Positions 36,676 through 46,544 are shown, counted from the stretch's first letter. The stretch: DNA of 64,000 nucleotides from Ruminiclostridium herbifermentans (GCF_005473905.2 NZ_CP061336.1:1542501-1606500); one strand, 5' to 3'. Numbers and translations: made by a program. The notes: generated from the letters alone by a model not told the origin.

Positions 36676-38744
36676 TCTCCTAGTAATTTTAATTCTTTAT
36701 TGTATTGTGTTTGTTTTTTGCGGAAAAACTTATCTAATAAGATTAGTAGAGCAGGTAATACACATGCTACCATTGTTACTGAAAGCAGAGTACCTCTACC
36801 TAGAAGTGTTCCTAGTTCGGATATAATTGGATTGCTTGTAGTAAATGCTAATGTAAATCCTGCAGATGCAAGGATTACAGCAGATGTAAGTATGGCTGCC
36901 AAATTATTGGTTAATGTTGTTTGCATTGCATCCTTCTTAGAAAGGATTTTTCTATTATTCATATATGCGTTAGTGAGCAAAATGGCATAGTCCACCGTTG
37001 CTCCTAGCTGTACAGTACTTATTATTAAGTATCCAATAAAGCTTAGGGGTTTATCTGTGAAATAAGGAAAAGATAAATTTATCCAAATAGCTGTTTCGAT
37101 TGTGAAAAGTAATAGCAAGGGTAAAATGGTCGAACGGAAGGTTACTAGTAATACCAGAACTATACCTAGTATTGCCACAAGGTTAGTTACCTTTGTATCT
37201 GTAGAAACAATACTCTTCATATCAAACAAGGTAGTACTCTGTCCTGCTAGGAAATAAGTATCATAATGCATTGCAGCCTTATCAAGAACAGTTTGAACCA
37301 AGTCAAAAGTAGTTTCTCCTTCCTCAGCTGTGTCTGTGTATAGAATAATTCTGGCGTAATTCTCTGAATAGAATTCTTTTACAACTTCCTTTGGGACAAA
37401 TTCAGGTGGCACTTCTGAACCGACAGCTGTAACAAAGGAAACAACACTTGTTACATGAGGAATTTCTGAAAGTACATTGCAAAACTCGGATTGTTTACCT
37501 GCATTTTCTTTTGGAACAAGTATTACAAGTACATTTTCCTTTCCGAACTTTTCTTCTATAAAAGCGGTATCCTTTCCAACACGAGATGCACTAGTAATAC
37601 TACTCATTCCATATATAAATTCAGTTTGAGATTGAGCTAGAAAACTAGGTATCACTACAAATAGTGCAAGTACTAAAAATGGTATTCTTACTTTTATTAA
37701 CAAATTGCCTGGTTTCTTAAATTCTGGAATTAGTTTGCGGTGACTGGTTTTATCTATAGCTTTATAAGAAATCATAGTTAAAGCAGGCAGAAATACCATA
37801 ACGGAAATAAAGCTTAAAATAATACCCTTTAGCAAGTTAATTCCTAAATCTGCACCTATACCAAAGCGCATAAAAATTAGTGCAGCAAAACCTACTACTG
37901 TTGTAGCTGCGCTTGCTGCAACAGTGGGTATAGACTCTTTTATGGCAAATAGCATGGCTTGTTGTGGTTCATGTGACATACGATGATGTCTAAAGCTGTG
38001 AAGCAGAAAAATTGCATAATCCAAGGAAACTGCCAGTTGCAGAATAGGACTCACAGTCTGTGTTATAAAGGATATTTCACCAAATATAATATTTGTTCCC
38101 ATATTGATAACTATTGCTATACCTATAGTAAACAAAAACAGTAATGGCTCAATCCATGAGGTTGTTGAAATTATTAGAATAATTATAATTATCGGAAGTA
38201 ATATAAACATCGCATTCATTACTTCAGACACTGACATAGCTTGGGTTTCAGCTGCATTTACGGCGTCTCCCGCAGCAGCATTATTTTCTCCTATTAGTTC
38301 ATATATAGCATTTACTGCAACTGATTCCTTGCCGGATTCAATAGACAGAGTAAGCAAGGCATTTTTGTCCTTATAATAGTTTTTAACAATGGATGAGTCT
38401 AAAAATTCAAGTGGCGTAGTTTGCAGCGTATCTAAACCTACTATATTGTCAAGCCAGCTTACAGATGTAACTCCTTCAATTTCGGAAATTTTCTGCTTGT
38501 ATTGAAGTGCTTCCTGTATTGACACATTTGTAAGCATAACTCTTGCATTTGCTGTTTCACCACCAAACTCTTCCTGCATTATTTTTATTGCGCTTGTAGA
38601 CTGCGCATCTTTTGGTAGATAATCTACCATATCGTAGTTGACAGAAACATTGAGTGATATAAGTGCACTTAATAATGCGACGCACAAAAACACTAATAGA
38701 ATGGTTTTCTTGTATCTGATAATTGCATGAGAAAAATTAACCAC
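36672..38744 (-). CDS. MMPL/RND-family membrane transporter
   Basis: 690 aa with two halves of about six membrane helices. Each half starts with a helix and an extracytoplasmic loop (VNYDMVDYLPKDAQSTSAIKIM; YGMSSITSASRVGKDTAFIEEKFG). MMPL motifs such as QLAVSLDYAIFLLHSFRHHR and QLGATVDYAILLTNAYMNNR carry the paired Asp-Tyr used in proton relay. GTG 38744 follows AAGGAGG by 7 nt; the longer reading to 38777 lacks a better site. It is expected to export a lipid, peptide or hydrophobic drug with its YhgE-like partner. A TetR-family gene diverges from it. Confidence 0.88.
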   Translation of the reverse strand: MVNFSHAIIRYKKTILLVFLCVALLSALISLNVSVNYDMVDYLPKDAQSTSAIKIMQEEFGGETANARVMLTNVSIQEALQYKQKISEIEGVTSVSWLDNIVGLDTLQTTPLEFLDSSIVKNYYKDKNALLTLSIESGKESVAVNAIYELIGENNAAAGDAVNAAETQAMSVSEVMNAMFILLPIIIIILIISTTSWIEPLLFLFTIGIAIVINMGTNIIFGEISFITQTVSPILQLAVSLDYAIFLLHSFRHHRMSHEPQQAMLFAIKESIPTVAASAATTVVGFAALIFMRFGIGADLGINLLKGIILSFISVMVFLPALTMISYKAIDKTSHRKLIPEFKKPGNLLIKVRIPFLVLALFVVIPSFLAQSQTEFIYGMSSITSASRVGKDTAFIEEKFGKENVLVILVPKENAGKQSEFCNVLSEIPHVTSVVSFVTAVGSEVPPEFVPKEVVKEFYSENYARIILYTDTAEEGETTFDLVQTVLDKAAMHYDTYFLAGQSTTLFDMKSIVSTDTKVTNLVAILGIVLVLLVTFRSTILPLLLLFTIETAIWINLSFPYFTDKPLSFIGYLIISTVQLGATVDYAILLTNAYMNNRKILSKKDAMQTTLTNNLAAILTSAVILASAGFTLAFTTSNPIISELGTLLGRGTLLSVTMVACVLPALLILLDKFFRKKQTQYNKELKLLGE

Positions 38745-38768
38745 TACATATCCTCCTTGTTTTTGTTT

Positions 38769-38796
38769 ATTATACACTGTGTTGACAAAATGTCAT
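38769..38796 (-). promoter_or_regulatory. Candidate promoter and operator of the MMPL operon
   Basis: On the minus strand, ATGACA (38791-38796) and TATAAT (38769-38774) are spaced 16 bp. The palindrome TGACA-AAA-TGTCA (38783-38795) overlaps the -35. Such TGACA/TGTCA palindromes are common TetR-family operators. With the divergent regulator next door, the layout suggests local repression. Confidence 0.45.
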
Positions 38797-39136
38797 ATGT
38801 ATAGTTTAATAACGTTGTGATTGGAATTCAACATACAAATATTTTTAAAATGTTAGTTGTTAAACATTTTTTATAAAAGTGTTTAGTAATTAACTTATAA
38901 AATTAAATTTATTATCATTAAGTTTTGGTTTTTCTAAAAAAGCTTATATAATCTGATTTTAATAATATGTAATTCAATAAAAATAATGTATTGTTTTATA
39001 CAGCTCATATCCTAAATAGTAAAAAATATACAATTTTTAAATTTTTTACACATAATAAGCTATGAGCAGATTTTTGTGAATTTATTAGACAAGTAACTAT
39101 AGGTACAAACGAAGTATTTTTCAAGAGAGGAAGGGT
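38797..39136. other. Divergent promoter region
   Basis: 340 nt of AT-rich DNA between the MMPL operon and the TetR-family gene. Apart from the operator-like palindrome at its MMPL end I see no other feature. Confidence 0.5.
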
Positions 39137-39736
39137 ATGAACAAAATGAATAACGGAAAAGTCGATAGAAGAGTAAAATACACAAAGATGGTATTAAAAG
39201 AAAGCTTGATAAACCTTCTTGAACAAAAAGACATATCACAAATATCTATCAAAGAAATTTGTGAGGTTGCGGATATAAATCGTGCCACATTTTATTCTCA
39301 TTACAACGATCAATATGATTTACTTCGAAAAATAGAGGATGAGTTGCTAAATAATATAAACGAGCATATTATGGCATTTGGTCAAAAAAATAGTGAGATG
39401 AATGCTATTCTTTTGGCTGAAAAAACCTTTGAATACATAAAAGAAAATGCAAAACTGTGTAAATTGTTGCTGAGTGAACGTGGAGACTTTAGTTTTCAGA
39501 AAAAATTAATGATGCTTGTATATGATTTAATTATTTCCGAGTTAACTGATAACACTAAGATTTCTAAGGAAGATGCAGAATATATATATTCATTTACTAT
39601 TACAGGCTGTGTTGGTATAGTACAGAAATGGCTTGATGATGATTTGAAAAAACCCCCTTATTTTATGGCAGAAATTATTATAAATCTTACAGTTGGAATG
39701 ATGAGTTTGCTAAAAGAAGAAAATAAGCTGAATTGA
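39137..39736 (+). CDS. TetR/AcrR-family transcriptional regulator
   Basis: 199 aa. The N-terminal helix-turn-helix is clear: VLKESLINLLEQKDISQISIKEICEVADINRATFYSHYNDQYDLLRKI (about 17-65), with the TFYSHY/F recognition helix end typical of TetR. The C-terminal ligand domain is helical (about 75-195). ATG 39137 follows GAGGAAGG. It is divergent from the MMPL-YhgE operon and probably represses it, releasing when a hydrophobic ligand is bound. No terminator is evident downstream. Confidence 0.92.
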   Translation: MNKMNNGKVDRRVKYTKMVLKESLINLLEQKDISQISIKEICEVADINRATFYSHYNDQYDLLRKIEDELLNNINEHIMAFGQKNSEMNAILLAEKTFEYIKENAKLCKLLLSERGDFSFQKKLMMLVYDLIISELTDNTKISKEDAEYIYSFTITGCVGIVQKWLDDDLKKPPYFMAEIIINLTVGMMSLLKEENKLN

Positions 39737-40303
39737 AAGTTTAGAAAAGTAAAAAGTATTATTTAAAAAATATAGTGAAGAAAAGTAAGATGTTTTATGA
39801 TAAAATTAAAATAAATACAACATAAAAGAAGAATAATAACTTAATTATATACAGTTTTTTATAATATATTGAATAATTATTGCACTACTTTAAAAAATTA
39901 AGTTAAGCTTTGTAAAAATAAAACGAAAGTTAAGTTAGTTCAATAAAAATGGTGGTATAAAATGTCTATATGATATTTTTACTATTTGTGATAAAATTTA
40001 AATATAAGTAAAATTTACAGTAATTTAGAGATATTTTACAATATTTTGAAATATGTGGTAATTTATTGCATAAGACTTATATAAGTCTCATTCGCAATGC
40101 TTTATTTAAAGGGTTGAATAAAGTAACCACATTTAATTAGTTTTGAATGTATTTTTAAATATATTCAATGCAAGCTGTTAGGACCAACTTTAATAGATGA
40201 AACAATGCAAATTGCTGTATAAAAGTGATTAAGAAGCTATATGTTGAATAAAAAGGGGGATTTGATTTCATACTAGTACTTTTTTAAACATTAAGTACTA
40301 GAC
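39737..40303. other. Intergenic region before the c-di-GMP enzyme gene
   Basis: 567 nt of AT-rich DNA with no gene. The final 50 nt hold a GGGGGA site (40255-40260) followed by a 9-bp hairpin CTAGTACTT/AAGTACTAG (40273-40281 with 40293-40301), ending 2 nt before the start codon. Confidence 0.55.
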
Positions 40304-43300
40304 ATGGATAAACCTATGAGAAAACGAATTGGTGTATTAATTGGAGAGGCAGAAGCACCTCATTGTATGACTTTGTTAACTGGTATTGCGAATGAGGCTA
40401 AAAAATTAGATTTTGATTTGTTTGTGTTTACAAATTTTAACCAAACAATGGGTCAATTTAGGTATATTAAAGGTGAGGGCGCAATTTACGACCTAATCAA
40501 TTTCAAGGAACTTGATGCAATATTAATGGTTCCTGAATCTTTGTGCATACCAGGAGTTGCTAGGCAAATTGAGGATAGAGTCCGCAATGAATTTAATGGA
40601 CCAGTAATATGTCTTGATTATGATAGCGACTATTTTCCCACTCTCAAATTTGATGACAAAACTCTTATGAAACAAATGTTGTATCATTTGACAGATGTAC
40701 ATGGCTTAACTTCTATTGCATTTATATCAGGGCCTTTATATCACGAACATTCCATTAATAGGCTTAAAGCATACAAGGAAGTTTTAGAGGAGCGGCAAAT
40801 TGAGATAGATGAGTCTCTTATTTTTGAAGGTACTTATTACTATAACTGTACAGGAGTTATGGTTGAAGAACTCCTAAAAAGAGAAAAGCTTCCACAGGCA
40901 ATTGCTTGTGCAAACCAGTTAATGGCAGTTGATGTTTATGAGGAATTAACCAAAAGAGGAATCCGCATACCCCAAGATATTATAGTGACTGGATATGATG
41001 CAACCGACCGCAATGTAAAAGAAAATTTCTACATAACTTCCACCTTGCGTTCGGGAAGAGCCCTTGGAGAAACAGCAGTCCGTAAAATATACAATATATT
41101 ATACAACGCTGCACTTCCTGAACAAAAGGATGAGTATTCAAAACTTGTTATATGGAATACATGTGGATGTGAAACTCCTCACCAGGAGATAAATATTCCT
41201 CTAACTTATGATGTTTGGAAAAATGCAGAAATCAACTCCTTTGAAAATCATTTTATAAAATATAATTTTATGATGGAAGACTTGCTCTCTTTAGATAATC
41301 CTGAGGATTGCTTTGAGAGATGTAAAGCTTATTTATGGAATTTAGGCAATTATAGTGACTTATATATTTGCCTTAATGAAAATTGGTTGGACAAACAGGA
41401 TGAAGAAGATATATATTCGGACAATATTATATTAGTTGAGGAACGCAAAAACAAAGCTGATAATTATCCAACAGTAAAGAGTTTTTCCAAGTTGCAGATG
41501 CTTCCATATATAAACAGGCAAAGAGAAAAAACAATGATTTACTATTTTATGCCGCTGCATTTTTATGGAATAGTTTTTGGATATACTGTAATTTGCTTTG
41601 AGGGCCAGCCAGAGTTTTTAAATCGTAATTATCGCCATTGGGTTCATATTTTAGATAGTGCACTGCAGGCTCAAAGACAGGAACATGCTTTACACGAAAT
41701 GTATGTAAAATTAGAGCGTTATGCTGTAAAGGATTTACTTACTGGTATTTATAGCAGAAATGGCTTCGAGTTGTATGCTCTGAGTGTTTATGAGAATGCT
41801 AAGAACTCAGGTCAAAATTTAATTTGTATAGTTGGTGATATTAACAATTTAAAAACAATTAATGACTGTTATGGACATGAATGGGGTGACAAGGCTCTTC
41901 GTATTCTAGCAGATGCTTTGGAAAATCAGATTAATATAAAAAAGCTTAAGGGAATGGCATTTCGTACTGGCGGAGATGAATTTACTCTTTTATTAGCAGG
42001 GGATTATGAGAATAACCATATAAATGATTTGATAAACGAGATTAATGACTATGTTGAAACGGCAAAGGATTTATATGATATGCCAATAAATATCTCTGTT
42101 AGTCTTGGAGGTACCTTGGCATTGCCTACTGAAAATAGAACCCTTAGCGAAATTATAGCAGATGCAGATAAGCAGATGTATAGTCAAAAGTTCTTGTTTA
42201 GAAGCTTAAACAAAAATAAAGTACTAACTAAAATATTGAACAAGACATATTTTGAAACAGAAGTTGATAAAAAATTTAAAAATAACGCATGTGATAAATA
42301 TGCATTTATTAGTATTCAAATACAGAATTATGAATTGTATTTAAATATATATGGACGTCAAAAGGGAAATGATATTATTAAGCACTTGGGAGAACTTATT
42401 GATATTCATTTGCCTAAAGACAGTATAGTTACCAAATATTCTGACAGACAATATGTAGTATTTTTTACATATTCACAAATTAGCGATATTGAAAATTGGG
42501 TTTTAAAATTTAATATGGCTATTGATGAATATGAACTTAGGATAAAGTCAGATTATTCAATGAAAATTAGTTGTGGTATTTATTTATGTAAGGATCAAAA
42601 TAAATATTCTGTTAAAGATATGATTGAAAGAGCAAATTTTGCACTTCAAACAGGTTTAGACGATGCAAAAAGGCTTGTTATCTATGATGAAAAAATGCGT
42701 GACAAATTCATTGAAGAAACAGAAATTATTCGATCCTTTGAGGAAGCAATTGAAAAAAATGAATTTCAGATATATTTGCAGCCACAGCACTATATACAGA
42801 TGAAGGATAGAGTATTAAGTGCAGAAGCCCTTGTGAGATGGATAAAATCAGACGGAACAATTATTTACCCAGGAACATTTATTCCGGCTTTTGAGAAAAA
42901 TGGATTTATTGCTAAATTGGATCGTCATATTATGGAACTTACTTGTAGATTTATAAGTAAGCATATAGAGGAAGATTGGTGCAAAAATATAAGAATTGCT
43001 GTTAATGTTTCGAAAATAGATTTAGAATATGAAGATTTTATTGAATATTATATATCTATTAAGAACAAATATAACATTCCTGATGGAGCAATTGAAATTG
43101 AATTTACCGAAAGTGCTGTCTTTGAAGATTATGACACCTTTAAAAATATTATGGAAAGACTCCAGAAAAGCGGTTTCTCATGTGCCTTAGACGATTTTGG
43201 TGCTGGGAGTTCATCACTTAACCTGCTTAAAGAATTACCTGTAGATGTAATTAAGATGGACAGACTGTTTTTTAAAGAATCAAATAACAAACAACGTGAT

Positions 43301-43504
43301 AATTCTGTAATTAAAAGTGTGGTTACGATGGCTAAGGGCTTAGGAATGAAGATTGTTGCTGAAGGTATTGAAGACAGTGAAAAAGTAAACTTTTTAAGAG
43401 AGATAGGGTGTGATGTAGTACAGGGCTTTATATATTCTAAGCCTTTATCGGTTAATCAGTTTATTGAGTATGTTGAAGTTTATACCAATAATTCAGAGTC
43501 TTAA
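40304..43504 (+). CDS. Periplasmic-binding-type sensor with GGDEF, degenerate GGDEF and EAL domains
   Basis: 1066 aa. Residues 1-300 resemble the LacI/PBP1 ligand-binding fold (GVLIGEAEAPHCMTLLTGIANEAKKL ... PQAIACANQLMAVDVYEELTKRGIRIPQDIIVTGYD). A linker domain follows (about 310-470). The first GGDEF domain keeps GGDEF at 556-560 and may make c-di-GMP. A second GGDEF-like domain (about 640-800) has YSDRQY in place of the motif and is probably inactive. The EAL domain keeps EALVRW (841-), NVSKIDLE, DFGAGSSSL and VVAEGIED, so it may degrade c-di-GMP. No signal or membrane helix is seen, so the sensor is cytoplasmic. ATG 40304 is the first possible start because TAA lies just upstream. There is no close ribosome binding site. 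Confidence 0.9.
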   Translation: MDKPMRKRIGVLIGEAEAPHCMTLLTGIANEAKKLDFDLFVFTNFNQTMGQFRYIKGEGAIYDLINFKELDAILMVPESLCIPGVARQIEDRVRNEFNGPVICLDYDSDYFPTLKFDDKTLMKQMLYHLTDVHGLTSIAFISGPLYHEHSINRLKAYKEVLEERQIEIDESLIFEGTYYYNCTGVMVEELLKREKLPQAIACANQLMAVDVYEELTKRGIRIPQDIIVTGYDATDRNVKENFYITSTLRSGRALGETAVRKIYNILYNAALPEQKDEYSKLVIWNTCGCETPHQEINIPLTYDVWKNAEINSFENHFIKYNFMMEDLLSLDNPEDCFERCKAYLWNLGNYSDLYICLNENWLDKQDEEDIYSDNIILVEERKNKADNYPTVKSFSKLQMLPYINRQREKTMIYYFMPLHFYGIVFGYTVICFEGQPEFLNRNYRHWVHILDSALQAQRQEHALHEMYVKLERYAVKDLLTGIYSRNGFELYALSVYENAKNSGQNLICIVGDINNLKTINDCYGHEWGDKALRILADALENQINIKKLKGMAFRTGGDEFTLLLAGDYENNHINDLINEINDYVETAKDLYDMPINISVSLGGTLALPTENRTLSEIIADADKQMYSQKFLFRSLNKNKVLTKILNKTYFETEVDKKFKNNACDKYAFISIQIQNYELYLNIYGRQKGNDIIKHLGELIDIHLPKDSIVTKYSDRQYVVFFTYSQISDIENWVLKFNMAIDEYELRIKSDYSMKISCGIYLCKDQNKYSVKDMIERANFALQTGLDDAKRLVIYDEKMRDKFIEETEIIRSFEEAIEKNEFQIYLQPQHYIQMKDRVLSAEALVRWIKSDGTIIYPGTFIPAFEKNGFIAKLDRHIMELTCRFISKHIEEDWCKNIRIAVNVSKIDLEYEDFIEYYISIKNKYNIPDGAIEIEFTESAVFEDYDTFKNIMERLQKSGFSCALDDFGAGSSSLNLLKELPVDVIKMDRLFFKESNNKQRDNSVIKSVVTMAKGLGMKIVAEGIEDSEKVNFLREIGCDVVQGFIYSKPLSVNQFIEYVEVYTNNSES

Positions 43505-44061
43505 GATTGGGTTATATTTTAGGTTTATTATTAATAGTTTGGGTAGAACAGAATATTGAAAAATTTTATTATATGGCTAATTGTTTTTTACTAATATGTT
43601 CCCCTTGTAGTAGACAGTAGAAATGATAAAAGTTGTCACTATCAGGGGAGCATATTTTTTGTTTCAATATCAATAGTTGTGGCAGAACTGTAAACTGAAA
43701 TTTAGGTTCTATTTCACTGGTTGGGATAGAACTGCAAACTGAAATTTAGTTTCTATGTCAATGGTTAGAATAGAATTACAAACTTAAGCTTTATTTGAGG
43801 GCCAATTGCTTAACAGATGATGGCTCTCTGTTTTTAAGGTGTTTTCTGCATCTGTGAAACTTTCAGTATAAGTATTTTATTTATAAATCCATATTATGAT
43901 TTATATGTATAGCAAACGACAAAATTTAACAAAGTGCTTGTAAAAAATAAGAAGCAATTGTATAATTATGACATAATATACTTAACATTGATAAAACAAT
44001 AAAAAATGTATATTAGCCTGTAAATAATAAAATTTAACAAAAAATGTTATGTTAGGAGGTC
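43505..44061. repeat. Intergenic region with terminator and tandem 43-nt repeats
   Basis: A hairpin ATGTTCCCC/GGGGAGCAT (43596-43604, 43645-43653) with a following T-run at 43654-43660 is the likely terminator of the c-di-GMP gene. Three tandem units of 43-44 nt follow at 43664-43790, each containing CAACTGAAATTTAG-like and TCAATGGTTAG-like segments. One further copy lies at 22765-22806. The rest is AT-rich. Confidence 0.65.
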
Positions 44062-45075
44062 ATGATGAACAAATCATTATTATCAGCAGGGATACTAGGG
44101 GTGGCTTCGGTTATACCTCAGGAGGTTAGAAAAAATGATTTTTGGAACAACATTAAGTTTTTGGATCTAAAAGAAGGCAAAAATCCTTTTGAAAACATCG
44201 AAGAGAGAAGAGTTTTCCCAGAAGGAATGCTCCCGTCTGACGCGGAAGCTGAAGCAGGTAAAAAAGCAATGGAAGTTGCAGGTGTATCAGCGGATGAAAT
44301 TGATTTAGTTATGGTTCAATCTATGATGCAAGACGAAATTCTGCCAGGTAATGCATGTATAGTACAACATAAGTTAGGCTTAAAAAAAGCTGGAGCATGG
44401 ACAATAGATACTTGCTGTTCAAGCTTTGTGACGATGGTGGTTATGGCTTCAAACTTAATAGCAACAGGAGAATTTAAAAAAATTCTAATAATAACCTCAG
44501 CATTTAACTCACCTATGATTGACTTTAGTGATTATCAAGGCTGTTATGTAGGGGATGCAGCAGGAGCAATAGTTATGGGCCCTGTTTCAGATGATAAGGG
44601 TTACATAGCATCTTTCTGCAATTCACATGGTGAATATCATAAGGGATTCACATTGCAATTAAGACAACCAGCATTATATGACCGTAAACACTATATGCCA
44701 TCTCTTGAAAAAATATTATTGACTTTTGATAAAGATTTGATAAGAGAAATTGGAAAAGGGTCAGTTGAGCATATGAAATTTGTATTGGATAGAGTATTTG
44801 AAAAGTCCCAATTAAGTGCAGAGGATATAGACTTGTTTCTATCTCATCAGCCATGTCACTGGGCTCATGGTGCATGGAGGGATTCCGTGGGCATTAAGCC
44901 AGAAAATTCTTACCAGACATTTAGTAAGTATGGCAATATTGCTTCTGCAACAATTCCAGTTAACCTTTCTGAAGCAGTAAATAAAGGATTGTTGATGGAT
45001 GGAAGCAATCTCCTTATTGCATCATCAGGAGCGGGAGAAAACCATATAGCAGCAATCATCAAGTGGGGAAGATAA
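44062..45075 (+). CDS. 3-oxoacyl-ACP synthase III (FabH)-like ketosynthase
   Basis: 337 aa. A thiolase-fold enzyme that condenses acyl-CoA with a thioester extender. The triad is visible: Cys119 in DTCCSSFV, His262 in LSHQPCHWAHG, and Asn292 in YGNIASATIP. The usual GGGL end is replaced by SSGAGENHIAAIIKWG. It stands alone with no fab or pathway genes around it, so it is not the housekeeping fatty-acid initiation gene by context. It may act on an unusual substrate, such as a secondary lipid or signal. ATG 44062 or 44065 follows AGGAGGT. A terminator (45118-45160) follows. Confidence 0.85.
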   Translation: MMNKSLLSAGILGVASVIPQEVRKNDFWNNIKFLDLKEGKNPFENIEERRVFPEGMLPSDAEAEAGKKAMEVAGVSADEIDLVMVQSMMQDEILPGNACIVQHKLGLKKAGAWTIDTCCSSFVTMVVMASNLIATGEFKKILIITSAFNSPMIDFSDYQGCYVGDAAGAIVMGPVSDDKGYIASFCNSHGEYHKGFTLQLRQPALYDRKHYMPSLEKILLTFDKDLIREIGKGSVEHMKFVLDRVFEKSQLSAEDIDLFLSHQPCHWAHGAWRDSVGIKPENSYQTFSKYGNIASATIPVNLSEAVNKGLLMDGSNLLIASSGAGENHIAAIIKWGR

Positions 45076-45117
45076 ATACTACATAATCTACAATGTTATA
45101 TTATTATAAATATTGAT

Positions 45118-45160
45118 AAAGCCTGCCGTTATAATTATTATTAACAGTAGGCTTTATTTT
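45118..45160 (+). terminator. Terminator of the ketosynthase gene
   Basis: AAAGCCTGC and GTAGGCTTT pair with inner TTATAA-type pairing and are followed by ATTTTG. Confidence 0.75.
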
Positions 45161-45500
45161 GTGATTATAACGCTTTGATTCAAAATGAAATTATTCGATT
45201 TTAGGGAAATTTCATTAATATCAGTTGCGTGTACGTATGACTGAATATATCCTCACCAATTGAAAACTAAAGTGGTATTATCCCAATGAAAGCAGTGTGC
45301 ATTTTCACTTCTATATAGTATAAGTATTTTCTGACATAAGTGCATTAATTATATAATTAAGTTTAAATTTAAATAATGATTGAAAAAATAGTAAAAACAT
45401 GGTAGAATAATACTAAAATTGACGTAATAAGTAATAATTTGGCGAATGAGCCAACGCGGACTTATTTCGCAATTAATCTTTAGGTGAGGATGTGAGTAGC
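45161..45500. repeat. Intergenic region with inverted copy C of the structured repeat and a leader hairpin
   Basis: On the minus strand, 45165-45345 resembles copies A and B: it shares TTTTCAATTGGTGAGGAT, the paired AATGAAATT/AATTTCATT and the tail CAAAGCGTTATAAT. Before the next gene, a hairpin AATAAGT/ACTTATT encloses TGGC/GCCA (45426-45466), possibly a leader structure of the dehydrogenase gene. Confidence 0.55.
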
Positions 45501-46544
45501 ATGAAAGGGTTATATTTCCCACAATTACACAAGTATGAATTGAGAAATGTAGAAAAACCATGTTTGCTAAAGGATACTGATGTTATTGTAAAAATTACTC
45601 TTACAACTATTTGCGGAAGTGACTTACACTTAATACATGGCATGATTCCAACAACTCCTGGTTATGTTTTAGGACATGAGTATGTTGGGATAGTTGAACA
45701 GACAGGTAGTGCGGTAAAGAATTTTAAGCCTGGTGACAGAGTAATTGGACCACCTTCTCCATTTTGTGGCACTTGTGAAAACTGTATCGATGGAGATTTT
45801 TCCCATTGTATAAATGGTGGAATTCATGGTACTGGTATAGAAATGGGTAATTTACCAGGAACTCATGCAGAATACATTAGAGTTCCTTTTGCTGATACCT
45901 GTTTAGTGCATGTTCCTGATATACTAGAAGACGAACAAGTAATTTTTATATCAGACATTTTATCTACAGGATATACTGCAGTTGTTCGTGGAAAAGTTAA
46001 TCCTGGCGATTCAGTTGTTGTTTTTGGTGCTGGACCTGTTGGTTTATGTGCTGTTGTAGCAGCCAAGCTATTTAATCCATTACAAATTATTGTGGTTGGA
46101 AGAAAAGATAAATTCAGAATGGATATGGCAGCAAAATTAGGTGCTACTCATATTTTAAGCTCAATAGAAGATGATGTTTTAGAAGAGATAATGAAACTGA
46201 CAAATGGAAGAGGGGCTGATGTCGCAATTGATGCATCAGGCTCTGAATCTGCTATTCAGCAAGCAGTAAGATGTGTAAAGATAAATGGAAATGTGTCCCT
46301 TGTTGGAATTACTGGCACAGATATTACATTGCCATTATCTCAAATATTTATGAGAAATGTTAATATAAATATGGGACTTGCACATGAAGGGTATATGCAA
46401 AGATTAATTAATCTTGTTCTATCAGGTCATATTGATTTAAGTTCTTTAATAACTCATAGAATGAGATTGGATGATGTAGTAGAAGCTGTAGAACTATTTG
46501 AAAAGCGTAGTGAAAATGTAGTCAAGGTTGTTATTAAACCATAG
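45501..46544 (+). CDS. Zinc-dependent alcohol dehydrogenase (MDR family)
   Basis: 347 aa from ATG 45501 (an upstream GTG at 45492 is possible). It oxidises an alcohol or reduces a carbonyl with NAD(P). Catalytic zinc ligands lie in CGSDLHLIHG and GHEYVGIVEQTG. A structural zinc loop is present (CGTCENCIDGDFSHC). The Rossmann motif is VVVFGAGPVGLCAVVAAKL near 170. It is closest to the threonine/sorbitol dehydrogenase-like branch. The natural substrate cannot be told from sequence. It ends at a strong terminator. Confidence 0.9.
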   Translation: MKGLYFPQLHKYELRNVEKPCLLKDTDVIVKITLTTICGSDLHLIHGMIPTTPGYVLGHEYVGIVEQTGSAVKNFKPGDRVIGPPSPFCGTCENCIDGDFSHCINGGIHGTGIEMGNLPGTHAEYIRVPFADTCLVHVPDILEDEQVIFISDILSTGYTAVVRGKVNPGDSVVVFGAGPVGLCAVVAAKLFNPLQIIVVGRKDKFRMDMAAKLGATHILSSIEDDVLEEIMKLTNGRGADVAIDASGSESAIQQAVRCVKINGNVSLVGITGTDITLPLSQIFMRNVNINMGLAHEGYMQRLINLVLSGHIDLSSLITHRMRLDDVVEAVELFEKRSENVVKVVIKP

